Shown here piece after piece: positions 8,878 through 16,608 of a DNA stretch of 64,000 nucleotides. The translations under genes and the position numbers were made by a program. Source of the stretch: Paucibacter sp. PLA-PC-4 (GTDB taxonomy: Bacteria; Pseudomonadota; Gammaproteobacteria; Burkholderiales; Burkholderiaceae_C); contig NZ_JAPFGP010000012.1 in the NCBI RefSeq assembly GCF_026241155.1, positions 1 to 64,000 on the forward strand, given 5' to 3'. The notes beneath the pieces were generated by a model. It was not told the DNA's origin, did not search any database, and saw nothing but the letters and a program-made list of their open reading frames with translations. How positions within the stretch are numbered: the first letter of the stretch is position 1; every line of letters begins with the position of its first letter.

Positions 8878-11800
8878 GCCTGCACTCCGTGTCGAGCGCT
8901 GGCGCGCCGGGCGAAGAAGCCGCGTATGAGCACGTAGAAGATCGGGACGAAGAAGATGCCCAGCACCGTGGCGCTGGCCATGCCGCCGAGTACGCCGAAG
9001 CCGATTGAGCGCTGGCTGCCCGAGCCTGCACCGCTGGCCAGGGCCAGCGGCAGCACGCCGAACATAAAGGCCAGCGACGTCATCAGGATGGGACGCAGGC
9101 GTTGGCGTGCCGCCTTCAGCGTTGCCTCGATCAGGCCCATGCCCTGCTCCTGCAACGTCTTGGCGAACTCGACGATCAGGATCGCGTTCTTGGCCGACAG
9201 GCCCACCGTGGTCAGCAGCCCGACCTGGAAGTAGACATCGTTGTTCTGCCCGCCCAAGGTGCTGGCGATCAGCGCGCCCAGAATGCCCAGTGGCACGACC
9301 AGCATCACAGAGAAGGGCACCGACCAGCTCTCGTACAGCGCGGCGAGGCACAGAAACACGAACAGGATGGAGATCGCATACAGGGCCGGGGCCTGCGAGC
9401 CCGACAGCCGCTCCTGGTAGGAACGACCGGCCCATTCGAAGCCTATTCCCTCGGGCATCTCGCGCATGATGTCCTCGATGATGGCCATCGCGGTGCCCGA
9501 GCTCACGCCCGGTGCCGCGTCGCCGATCAGCTCATAGGCCGACATGCCGTTGAAGCGCTTGAGCTCGCGCGGTCCCGACTTCCAGCTCGCGCTGGCGAAG
9601 GCCGAGAACGGCACCATCTCGCCGGCGTTGTTGCGCACATACCAATGCTTGATGCTCTCTGGCTCCATGCGGTAGGCGGCATCGCCTTGGATGTAGACGC
9701 GCTTGACCCGGCCGCGGTCGATGAAGTCGTTGACATAGCTGCCGCCCATCGCGCTGGACAGCGTGTCATTGATCGCGGCAGTGGGAATACCCAGCGCGCC
9801 GGCCCGGCGGTCATCGATCTGGATATGGAACTGCGGGGTCTCACCCAGATTGTTGTTGCGCACACGTGAGAGCTCGGGGCGGGCATTGGCCAGCTCCAGG
9901 AACTTGTCGCGCGCGGCGGCCAGCGCGGCCGGGCCGAGGCCGCCCAGGTCTTGCAACTGGATTTCGAAGCCAGCATTGGCACCCAGGCCGCGCACCGCCG
10001 GTGGCAGCAGCAAAAAGACCTGGGCATCGCGCACCTGGCGTTGCAGATCATTGCTCATCCGGCGGGCCAGCTCAGCTGCGCTCTGGCCCGGGCCGCTTCG
10101 CTCGTCCCAGGGGCGCAGCCGGATGAAGCCCTGGCCCGTGCCCTGGTCACCGCCCTGACCGGTCACGAGGTTGTAGAACATGACATCTTTTTGCTGGGCC
10201 AGGTAGGTCTCGATGATGTCCATCGAGCCGCGCAGGCGCTCGGCCGTCGTGCCCGGCGGCGTGCGGACCTGGATCTGCAAGGTGCCTTGATCCTCTTCGG
10301 GAAGGAAGGAGGTTGGCAGGCGCTGGTAGAGCAGCGCGGCCGCGCCCAGCAGCAACGCGTAGACCAGCAGGCTGCGTCGCCCGCGCTTGAGCAGACCGCC
10401 GACGCCGCGCTCGTAGCGAGCGGCATTGCGATCAAAGAACCGGTTGAAACCGTCGAAAAAGCGGCCCAGCACCGGCCCGAGCAGGCCACCTGGATGGTGG
10501 TGCTCGCCCTTGGCCACTGGTTTGAGCAGGGTGGCGCATAGCGCCGGTGTCAGGGTCATCGCGACCAGCACTGACAGCAACATCGCCGAGACGATGGTGA
10601 TTGAGAACTGGCGGTAGATCACGCCGGTCGAGCCGCCGAAGAAGGCCATCGGGATGAATACGGCGGACAACACCAGCGCGATACCCACCAGCGCGCCAGT
10701 GATCTCGCCCATCGACTGCCGCGTCGCCTCCAAAGGACTCAGGCCTTCCTCAGTCATCAGCCGCTCGACGTTCTCGACCACGACGATGGCGTCATCGACC
10801 AGCAGTCCGATCGCCAGCACCAGGCCGAACATCGTCAAGGTGTTGATCGAGTAACCGAAGGCCGCCAGGATGCCGAAGGTGCCCAGCAGCACCACCGGCA
10901 CCGCGATCGCCGGGATCAGCGTTGCGCGCAGGTTCTGCATGAACAGATACATGATGGCCACGACCAGCACCATGGCCTCGATCAGGGTCTGGACCACGCC
11001 CTTGATCGACACTTCAACAAAAGGTGTGGTGTCAAAACTCACCACCGCCTTCACGCCTGCCGGGAAGAAGGGCTGCAGCTCCGCCAGCTTGGCGCGGATC
11101 GCGTCGGCCGTCTGTAGCGCATTGGCGCCTGTGGCCAGGAAGATCACCATGCCGGCTGCGGTCTTGCCGGCCAGGCGGGCGCGCGTCGTGTAGCTCTCGC
11201 TGCCCAGCTCGACGCGGGCCACATCGCCGATACGCACGACGGCGCCGTCGCTGCCGGCCTTCAGCACCACGTTCTGGAACTGCTCCACCGTCTGCAGCTT
11301 GCTGCGCGCGGTGATCGTGGCGTTGAGCTGCTGGCCGGGCGGGGCTGGCAACGCACCGATCTGGCCGGCCGAGACCTCGGTGTTCTGTGCGATCAGCGCG
11401 GCCCGGACGTCCGAAGGCATCAGCGCGTACTGGTTGAGCCGCGCCGGATCCAGCCAGATGCGCATCGCATAGCCTGTGCCCTGGATGCTGACGTCGCCGA
11501 CGCCGTCGATGCGGCTGATCACGTCTTGTAGACCGCTGCTGATGTAGTCGCCCAGATCGGTGGCGCTGAGCCGTCCGTCCTCCGAGACCAGGGAGACGAC
11601 CATCAGCAGATCGGTGCCGGCCTTGGTCACCGAGACGCCGCGGTCCTGCACCGACTGCGGCAGCTGCGACAGTGCTTGCTGCAGCTTGTTCTGCACCTGC
11701 ATCTGGGCCACATCGGGGTCGGTGCCCGCCTCGAAGCTCAGGCGCACGCTGGCCGAGCCCGAGCTACTGCTGCTGGACTCCATCGCGACCAGCCGGTCCA

Positions 11801-12014
11801 GTCCCTTGAGGCGCTGCTCGATGATCTGCGTTACCGAGTCCTCGATGGTCTGGGCCGAGGCGCCGGTATAGCTGGCATTGATCGAGATGCGCGTCGGCGC
11901 GATATCGGGATATTGCTCCAGGGGCAGCAGATGGATGGACAGGGCGCCCGCCAGCATGATGACGATGGCGATGACCCAGGCGAAGATCGGGCGGTCAATG
12001 AAAAAGCGTGCCAT
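8874..12014 (-). CDS. RND multidrug efflux pump, AcrB/MexB (HAE1) family
   Basis: A 1046-residue proton-driven inner-membrane exporter of normal family length. It starts MARFFIDRPIFAWVIAI and carries the TM4 proton-relay aspartates in GLLVDDAIVVVENVER, the GQGGDQGTGQGF periplasmic loop and the C-terminal FFVPIFYVLIRG. It lies 13 bases after the adaptor gene and overlaps the channel gene by 4 bases, forming a full tripartite operon. The divergent BaeSR-like pair probably controls it. Drug range cannot be told from sequence. Confidence 0.97.
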   Translation of the reverse strand: MARFFIDRPIFAWVIAIVIMLAGALSIHLLPLEQYPDIAPTRISINASYTGASAQTIEDSVTQIIEQRLKGLDRLVAMESSSSSSGSASVRLSFEAGTDPDVAQMQVQNKLQQALSQLPQSVQDRGVSVTKAGTDLLMVVSLVSEDGRLSATDLGDYISSGLQDVISRIDGVGDVSIQGTGYAMRIWLDPARLNQYALMPSDVRAALIAQNTEVSAGQIGALPAPPGQQLNATITARSKLQTVEQFQNVVLKAGSDGAVVRIGDVARVELGSESYTTRARLAGKTAAGMVIFLATGANALQTADAIRAKLAELQPFFPAGVKAVVSFDTTPFVEVSIKGVVQTLIEAMVLVVAIMYLFMQNLRATLIPAIAVPVVLLGTFGILAAFGYSINTLTMFGLVLAIGLLVDDAIVVVENVERLMTEEGLSPLEATRQSMGEITGALVGIALVLSAVFIPMAFFGGSTGVIYRQFSITIVSAMLLSVLVAMTLTPALCATLLKPVAKGEHHHPGGLLGPVLGRFFDGFNRFFDRNAARYERGVGGLLKRGRRSLLVYALLLGAAALLYQRLPTSFLPEEDQGTLQIQVRTPPGTTAERLRGSMDIIETYLAQQKDVMFYNLVTGQGGDQGTGQGFIRLRPWDERSGPGQSAAELARRMSNDLQRQVRDAQVFLLLPPAVRGLGANAGFEIQLQDLGGLGPAALAAARDKFLELANARPELSRVRNNNLGETPQFHIQIDDRRAGALGIPTAAINDTLSSAMGGSYVNDFIDRGRVKRVYIQGDAAYRMEPESIKHWYVRNNAGEMVPFSAFASASWKSGPRELKRFNGMSAYELIGDAAPGVSSGTAMAIIEDIMREMPEGIGFEWAGRSYQERLSGSQAPALYAISILFVFLCLAALYESWSVPFSVMLVVPLGILGALIASTLGGQNNDVYFQVGLLTTVGLSAKNAILIVEFAKTLQEQGMGLIEATLKAARQRLRPILMTSLAFMFGVLPLALASGAGSGSQRSIGFGVLGGMASATVLGIFFVPIFYVLIRGFFARRASARHGVQA

Positions 12015-12027
12015 GGTGCTGCCGCGC

Positions 12028-13215
12028 TCAGCTGCGTGCTGCGGAGGCCGCAGCCGGAGCGCTGGCGCCCGGTTCGATCGGCAGCGGTCTTACCGAGGCA
12101 CCGACCTTGGCGCGTTGCAGGCCGTCGATGATGATCCGCTCACCGGCCTTCAGCCCGGCGGTGACCTGCCAGCGGTTGCCGACCGCCCGGTCCACCGTGA
12201 CGGTGCGGCGCTCGACGATGTCGTTAGCGCCGACCACCAGGGCCGAGGCTTCACCATTGGGCGCGCGGGCAATGCCTTGCTGCGGCACCAAGATCGCCTG
12301 CTCCTTGACGCCGGTCTGCACCAGCGCGCGCACATACATGCCGGGCATCAGCAGGCCCTCGGGATTGGGAACTAGCGCGCGCAGCGTGACGGCGCCGGTA
12401 CTGCGGTTGACCGTAACGCCGCTGAATTGCAGGCGGCCGGCGTGGGGATAGGCGCTGCCGTCCTCCAGCAGCAGCCGGATTGGCGCTTCACCTGCCTTGT
12501 CTGGGGCCTGCTGACTGCCGTCAGCCAGCTCGCGCTTGAGGCGCAGCAGTTCGCTGCTGGACTGGACGATGTCGACGTACAGGGGGTCGAGCTGCTGCAC
12601 CGTGGTCAGCGCCTCGGCCTGATTGGCAGTCAGCAGCGAGCCCGGGGTGACGCTGGAGAGTTCGACGCGGCCGGCGATCGGCGCGGTGATGCGGGTACGC
12701 TCCAGATTGATGCGTGCGCTCTGTAGCGCGGCGCGGGCCACGGCCAGCTCCGCCTCAGCCTGTTGCAGCGCAGCTTGGCTGTCGTCGCTGAGCTGCTGGC
12801 TCAGGGCGCCGAGCTTGGCCAGCTCGCTATTGCGCTGAGCGGTGACGCGGGTCGAGTTCAGGCTGGCCTCGGCTTTGGCCTGAGTGGCCTGGGCGCTGGC
12901 GACGGCGGCCTGGTAGCTGGCCGGGTCGATCTGGTAAAGCGGCTGGCCGGCCTTGACCGTCGCGCCCTCCTCGAACAAGCGGCGCTGCAGGATGCCGCCG
13001 ACCTGGGGCCGGATCTCGGCAGTCTGGCGCGCGTTGGTGCGCCCCGGCAGCTCGGTGCTGAAGACATGGCGCTGCGCCTGAACCTGGTGCACGCCCACCT
13101 GGGGCGGGGGCGGTGCCGCGGCGGGCTTGTCGTTCTTGCCACAGCCGACGAGCAGCATCAGGGCGGCAATCGCGGTCGCGCTGCCAGCACGGACCAGGAG
13201 GGCGGAAGGCTTCAT
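12028..13215 (-). CDS. RND periplasmic adaptor (AcrA/MexA family lipoprotein)
   Basis: A 395-residue membrane-fusion protein linking pump and channel. Lipobox LLVGC lies near residue 24. HlyD/MFP features follow in order: beta-barrel start GVHQVQAQRHVFSTELPGRT, lipoyl half-motif, an alpha-hairpin rich in Ala/Gln/Glu, the second lipoyl half-motif ITAPIAGRVE, and a C-terminal VDRAVGNRWQVTAGLKAGERII. The ATG at 13215 is chosen because the signal peptide begins there; the frame extends a further 27 codons without family support. First gene of the efflux operon, divergent from the kinase gene. Confidence 0.94.
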   Translation of the reverse strand: MKPSALLVRAGSATAIAALMLLVGCGKNDKPAAAPPPPQVGVHQVQAQRHVFSTELPGRTNARQTAEIRPQVGGILQRRLFEEGATVKAGQPLYQIDPASYQAAVASAQATQAKAEASLNSTRVTAQRNSELAKLGALSQQLSDDSQAALQQAEAELAVARAALQSARINLERTRITAPIAGRVELSSVTPGSLLTANQAEALTTVQQLDPLYVDIVQSSSELLRLKRELADGSQQAPDKAGEAPIRLLLEDGSAYPHAGRLQFSGVTVNRSTGAVTLRALVPNPEGLLMPGMYVRALVQTGVKEQAILVPQQGIARAPNGEASALVVGANDIVERRTVTVDRAVGNRWQVTAGLKAGERIIIDGLQRAKVGASVRPLPIEPGASAPAAASAARS

Positions 13216-13352
13216 GGATTCTCTGCAATAGGCGGTGCGTTGATGCTGCACCACAAATGTGGAGAGAGCTTGAAGACCGGGGCGATGCACGGGCATGGCT
13301 TGTCGGCGTCGCAGCGATAGGCGCTAATCTGCAGGGTCCGAGGTCCAAGCCC

Positions 13353-14750
13353 ATGTCCCTGAGCATCACCGCCAAGCTGTTTGCCGCCGTGCTGACGACG
13401 GCCGTCGCTGTCGCAATTGCGATGGGCGTGGCCGCGCACATCAATCTGAACCGCGGCTTTCTGGGCTACCTCAACGAGCAGGCGGTGCTTCGTCTGGATC
13501 AGGCCGTGCCCAGTGTCGCGGCCGGCTACCGGACCCACGGCAGCTGGGAGTTTCTGATTAAGCAACCCGATCTCTGGCATCGGCTGCTGCGTCCCCTGCC
13601 GGGCGACGACGGCACGCGGCCGACCCAGGGCAAGCCGGCGCCGACCGTATCCGACCTGACAGGCGCGACTCGCCGCTTCACGCTGTACGACGCCCAGCGC
13701 CGCCGCCTGGCCGGCTTTCCCGGGCCTGCCATCAATGCGGTGGAGCGTGCCATCGTGGTCGACGGTGCCACCGTAGGCTGGCTGGCGATGGCGCCGTTCG
13801 AGAACGCCAGCTCGGCGGCCGAGCGACGTTTCGAGGATGGTCAGACGCGTGCCAGCTGGGCCGTGGGCTTGGGCGCCACGCTGATGGCCGCCGCCATAGC
13901 CGCTTGGGCCTCGCGTCGCCTCCTGACGCCGGTCAAGCGCGTCGCCGCAGCCACCCATCGGCTGGCGGCCGGCGACTACGAGACCCGGGTCGATGTGCGC
14001 TCGCGCGACGAGGTCGGTCAATTGGCGGACGACTTCAACCGCCTGGCCCATACGCTACAGCGCAATGAACAGATGCGGCGCGAGTTCATGGCCGATGTCT
14101 CGCATGAGTTGCGCACGCCGCTGGGCGTGCTGCACGGCGAGCTCGAGGCGCTGGAGGACGGCGTGCGCTCGCTGGATCAGGCTTCGCTGCGCTCGCTGCA
14201 GGCCGAGGTCGCGACGCTGAATAAACTGGTCAACGATCTCTACGAGCTGTCGCTGGCCGATGTCGGCGCGCTGGCCTACCGCAAGGCCGATGTCGACCTG
14301 ACCGAGCCGCTGCAGCAGACGGCCGGCGCCTTCGGCGAACGCCTGGCCGCGAGCGGCCTGACCCTGGAGCTGAGCCTGCCGGCCCAGCCGCTGACGGTGT
14401 TTGCCGATGAGCGGCGGCTGCAGCAGCTGTTCAACAATCTGCTCGAGAACAGCTGCCGCTACACCGAGGCCGGCGGCGTGCTGCGCATCGCGGCGCGCGC
14501 AGAAGAGGGTCAGGTCCTGATCGATGTGATGGACTCGGCGCCGGGCGTCGGCGCCGAGCATCTGGCTCGCATCTTCGACCGCTTCTTCCGCGTCGACTCG
14601 TCGCGCAACCGCAGCAGCGGCGGCGCCGGTCTGGGGCTGACAATCTGCCGGCGTATCGTCGAGGCCCATGACGGCCGGATCGATGCGAAGCCTTCGCCGC
14701 TGGGCGGGCTGTGGATGGCGATCCGCCTTCCCCGGGCCACGGCCGCATGA
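13353..14750 (+). CDS. Two-component sensor histidine kinase, BaeS-like
   Basis: A 465-residue membrane kinase. TM1 is at about residues 8-30, then a periplasmic sensor with HGSWEFL as in BaeS, TM2 at about 168-190, HAMP, then the H-box MADVSHELRTPLG with phosphorylated His251. N (NNLLENSCRYT) and G (GAGLGLTICRRIVEAHDGRI) boxes complete the ATPase. It is divergent from the RND operon across a 137-base gap and overlaps its response regulator by 4 bases. Control of the efflux operon is inferred from the arrangement and from the known BaeSR role in E. coli. Confidence 0.93.
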   Translation: MSLSITAKLFAAVLTTAVAVAIAMGVAAHINLNRGFLGYLNEQAVLRLDQAVPSVAAGYRTHGSWEFLIKQPDLWHRLLRPLPGDDGTRPTQGKPAPTVSDLTGATRRFTLYDAQRRRLAGFPGPAINAVERAIVVDGATVGWLAMAPFENASSAAERRFEDGQTRASWAVGLGATLMAAAIAAWASRRLLTPVKRVAAATHRLAAGDYETRVDVRSRDEVGQLADDFNRLAHTLQRNEQMRREFMADVSHELRTPLGVLHGELEALEDGVRSLDQASLRSLQAEVATLNKLVNDLYELSLADVGALAYRKADVDLTEPLQQTAGAFGERLAASGLTLELSLPAQPLTVFADERRLQQLFNNLLENSCRYTEAGGVLRIAARAEEGQVLIDVMDSAPGVGAEHLARIFDRFFRVDSSRNRSSGGAGLGLTICRRIVEAHDGRIDAKPSPLGGLWMAIRLPRATAA

Positions 14751-15472
14751 CGATGATGGACAACAAGCCCTTGCCCAATGCCGAGCCCGGCGGCGCCCGG
14801 ATCCTGGTAGTCGAGGACGAGCCCAAGATGGCAGCGCTGGTCAGCGACTATCTGCGCGCCGCCGGCCACCTGCCAGAGTGCCTGGCTGACGGCCGCGAGG
14901 CGGTGCAGGCCTACAAGGCACGTCGCCACGACCTGGTTTTGCTCGACCTGATGCTGCCCGGCCGCGACGGACTGGACATCTGCCGCGAGCTGCGCAGTTT
15001 CAGCGATGTGCCCATCGTGATGCTGACCGCGCGGGTCGAGGAGGCCGACCGCCTCTTAGGTCTGGAGCTGGGCGCTGATGACTACATCAGCAAGACGCCG
15101 TTCAGCCCGCGTGAGATCGTGGCCCGCGTCAAGGCCATCCTTCGCCGCAGCCGCGTGCGCAACCATTCCGGTGACGCCGGGCCGGCGGCCGCGCTGCAGA
15201 TCGACGATGAGGGCTACCGAGCCTGGTTCAAGGGCCGGGCACTTGACCTGACGCCGATTGAGTTCCGTCTCTTGAAGACCCTGTCCAGCGCGCCGGGCCG
15301 GGTGTTCACGCGCGAATTGCTGCTGGACAGGTTGCATGACGAGCAGCGCGCGGTGACCGACCGCGCGGTCGACAGCCACGTCAAGAACCTGCGCCGCAAG
15401 CTGGAGCAGGCCGAGGCCGAGCCTGATTGCATCCGGGCGATCTACGGCGTCGGCTACCGCTATGACGGTTGA
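14747..15472 (+). CDS. OmpR-family response regulator, BaeR-like
   Basis: A 241-residue regulator with a receiver domain (ILVVEDEPKMAALVSDYLRAA, phospho-acceptor Asp67 in LLDLMLPGRDG) and a winged-helix DNA-binding domain ending VKNLRRKLEQ...YGVGYRYDG. Similarity to BaeR is strong through RFSDVPIVM-like and REIVARVKAILRR segments. Odd point: the normally adjacent receiver Lys-Pro pair reads Lys116-Thr-Pro, a one-residue insertion. The ATG overlaps the kinase stop by 4 bases. Confidence 0.93.
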   Translation: MTMMDNKPLPNAEPGGARILVVEDEPKMAALVSDYLRAAGHLPECLADGREAVQAYKARRHDLVLLDLMLPGRDGLDICRELRSFSDVPIVMLTARVEEADRLLGLELGADDYISKTPFSPREIVARVKAILRRSRVRNHSGDAGPAAALQIDDEGYRAWFKGRALDLTPIEFRLLKTLSSAPGRVFTRELLLDRLHDEQRAVTDRAVDSHVKNLRRKLEQAEAEPDCIRAIYGVGYRYDG

Positions 15473-15514
15473 GCTGCGGGGCTAGCGCTAGGGCGGTTGA
15501 CGGCGCGGCCGGGC

Positions 15515-16486
15515 TCAGGCGAGCGGCTGGAAGGCATAGCCCTTGCCGCTGGCGGCCATACGGCCCAACGCGGGGAAGGGGAAGTGGAAACCGCCCAGCA
15601 GGGCCTGGCTGTCGACAATGCGCTGGAACATCTCGCGGCGCACCTTGCGGGCGGCCTCGGCGTCCATATCGAACGTGACGGCCCAGTCCGGGTTGCGGGC
15701 GAACAGCGCCGGCACATTGGTCAGGTCGGCCACATAGAAGAAGCTCTGTCCGCCAGACTGCAGCTGGAACAGGGTGTGGCCGGGCGTGTGGCCGTACGCG
15801 GCGATCGAGCGTATGCCCGGTGCGACCTCGGTGCCGGCCTCGAAGCGTTGCAGCATCTCGGCGGGCATCTGCGCGAAGGTGCGGCGCACATTGTTGAACG
15901 CTCCCTTCATGCCCTCAGGGGCTGCGGCCATCTTGGCGTCGTCCATCCAGAAGGCATGCTCGGCGGCCGGCACCATCACCTTGGCCTTGGGGAAGACGTA
16001 TTCACCGGCTTTGTTGCGCAAGCCGTTGATGTGGTCGCCGTGGTAGTGCGAGATCAGTACCGTGTCGATATCGCCGGGCTGGAAGCCGGCAGCGCGCAGC
16101 TGCTCCAGCAGCTTGCCGGTGGTCGGCCCGCCGAACTCGCCCAGGCCGGTGTCCATCAGGATACGGCGGCCGCCGGCCACGATCAGAAAGGGCGTGTAGG
16201 GCACATCGATGTAATCGGTGCCCAGGCCTTGCGAGGCCAGCAGGGCTCGCACCTCGGCCAGCGGCGCGTTCTTCACGAACTCCTCGCCCAGCGGGCGACG
16301 GGTCACGCCGTCCTGCAGCGCGATCACCTCGACGTCGCCGACCTTGGTCTTCATGAAGCCGGGACTGGCGATGCTGGGCATGCCGAGGTTCGGCGAGTTC
16401 TGGGCCCAGACGGGGATGAACGAGCCGGCGCTGTAGACCGCCGTGGTAGCCAGGCCTGCCCCGAGAAAAGATCGCCGATTCAGCAT
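15515..16486 (-). CDS. Metallo-beta-lactamase-fold hydrolase with Tat signal
   Basis: A 323-residue metal hydrolase. The N-terminus MLNRRSFLGAG is a twin-arginine export signal. The zinc-binding HxHxDH motif is SHYHGDHING, with further ligands in VPAAEHAFW and YGHTPGHTLFQL. Subfamily resembles quorum-quenching lactonase or AttM-like and SoxH-like proteins, but the substrate cannot be assigned. It is convergent with the response-regulator gene and has a 122-base gap to the next minus-strand gene. Confidence 0.9.
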   Translation of the reverse strand: MLNRRSFLGAGLATTAVYSAGSFIPVWAQNSPNLGMPSIASPGFMKTKVGDVEVIALQDGVTRRPLGEEFVKNAPLAEVRALLASQGLGTDYIDVPYTPFLIVAGGRRILMDTGLGEFGGPTTGKLLEQLRAAGFQPGDIDTVLISHYHGDHINGLRNKAGEYVFPKAKVMVPAAEHAFWMDDAKMAAAPEGMKGAFNNVRRTFAQMPAEMLQRFEAGTEVAPGIRSIAAYGHTPGHTLFQLQSGGQSFFYVADLTNVPALFARNPDWAVTFDMDAEAARKVRREMFQRIVDSQALLGGFHFPFPALGRMAASGKGYAFQPLA

Positions 16487-16608
16487 GAAAACTCTCCAGT
16501 CTAGTTGGTGAACGAAACGGTCGCCATGATCGCGGTGGGCCTGGATGCGCGCCGGCCGGCGCGCCTTAAGCAGTGCAAAGCCTGGGGTTATTCACGGCGG
16601 CGGGCTGA

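Noticed and set aside
8878-9435. Upstream extension of the outer-membrane factor frame
   Set aside because: It lies wholly inside the pump gene on the same strand; the lipoprotein signal at 8877 marks the real start.
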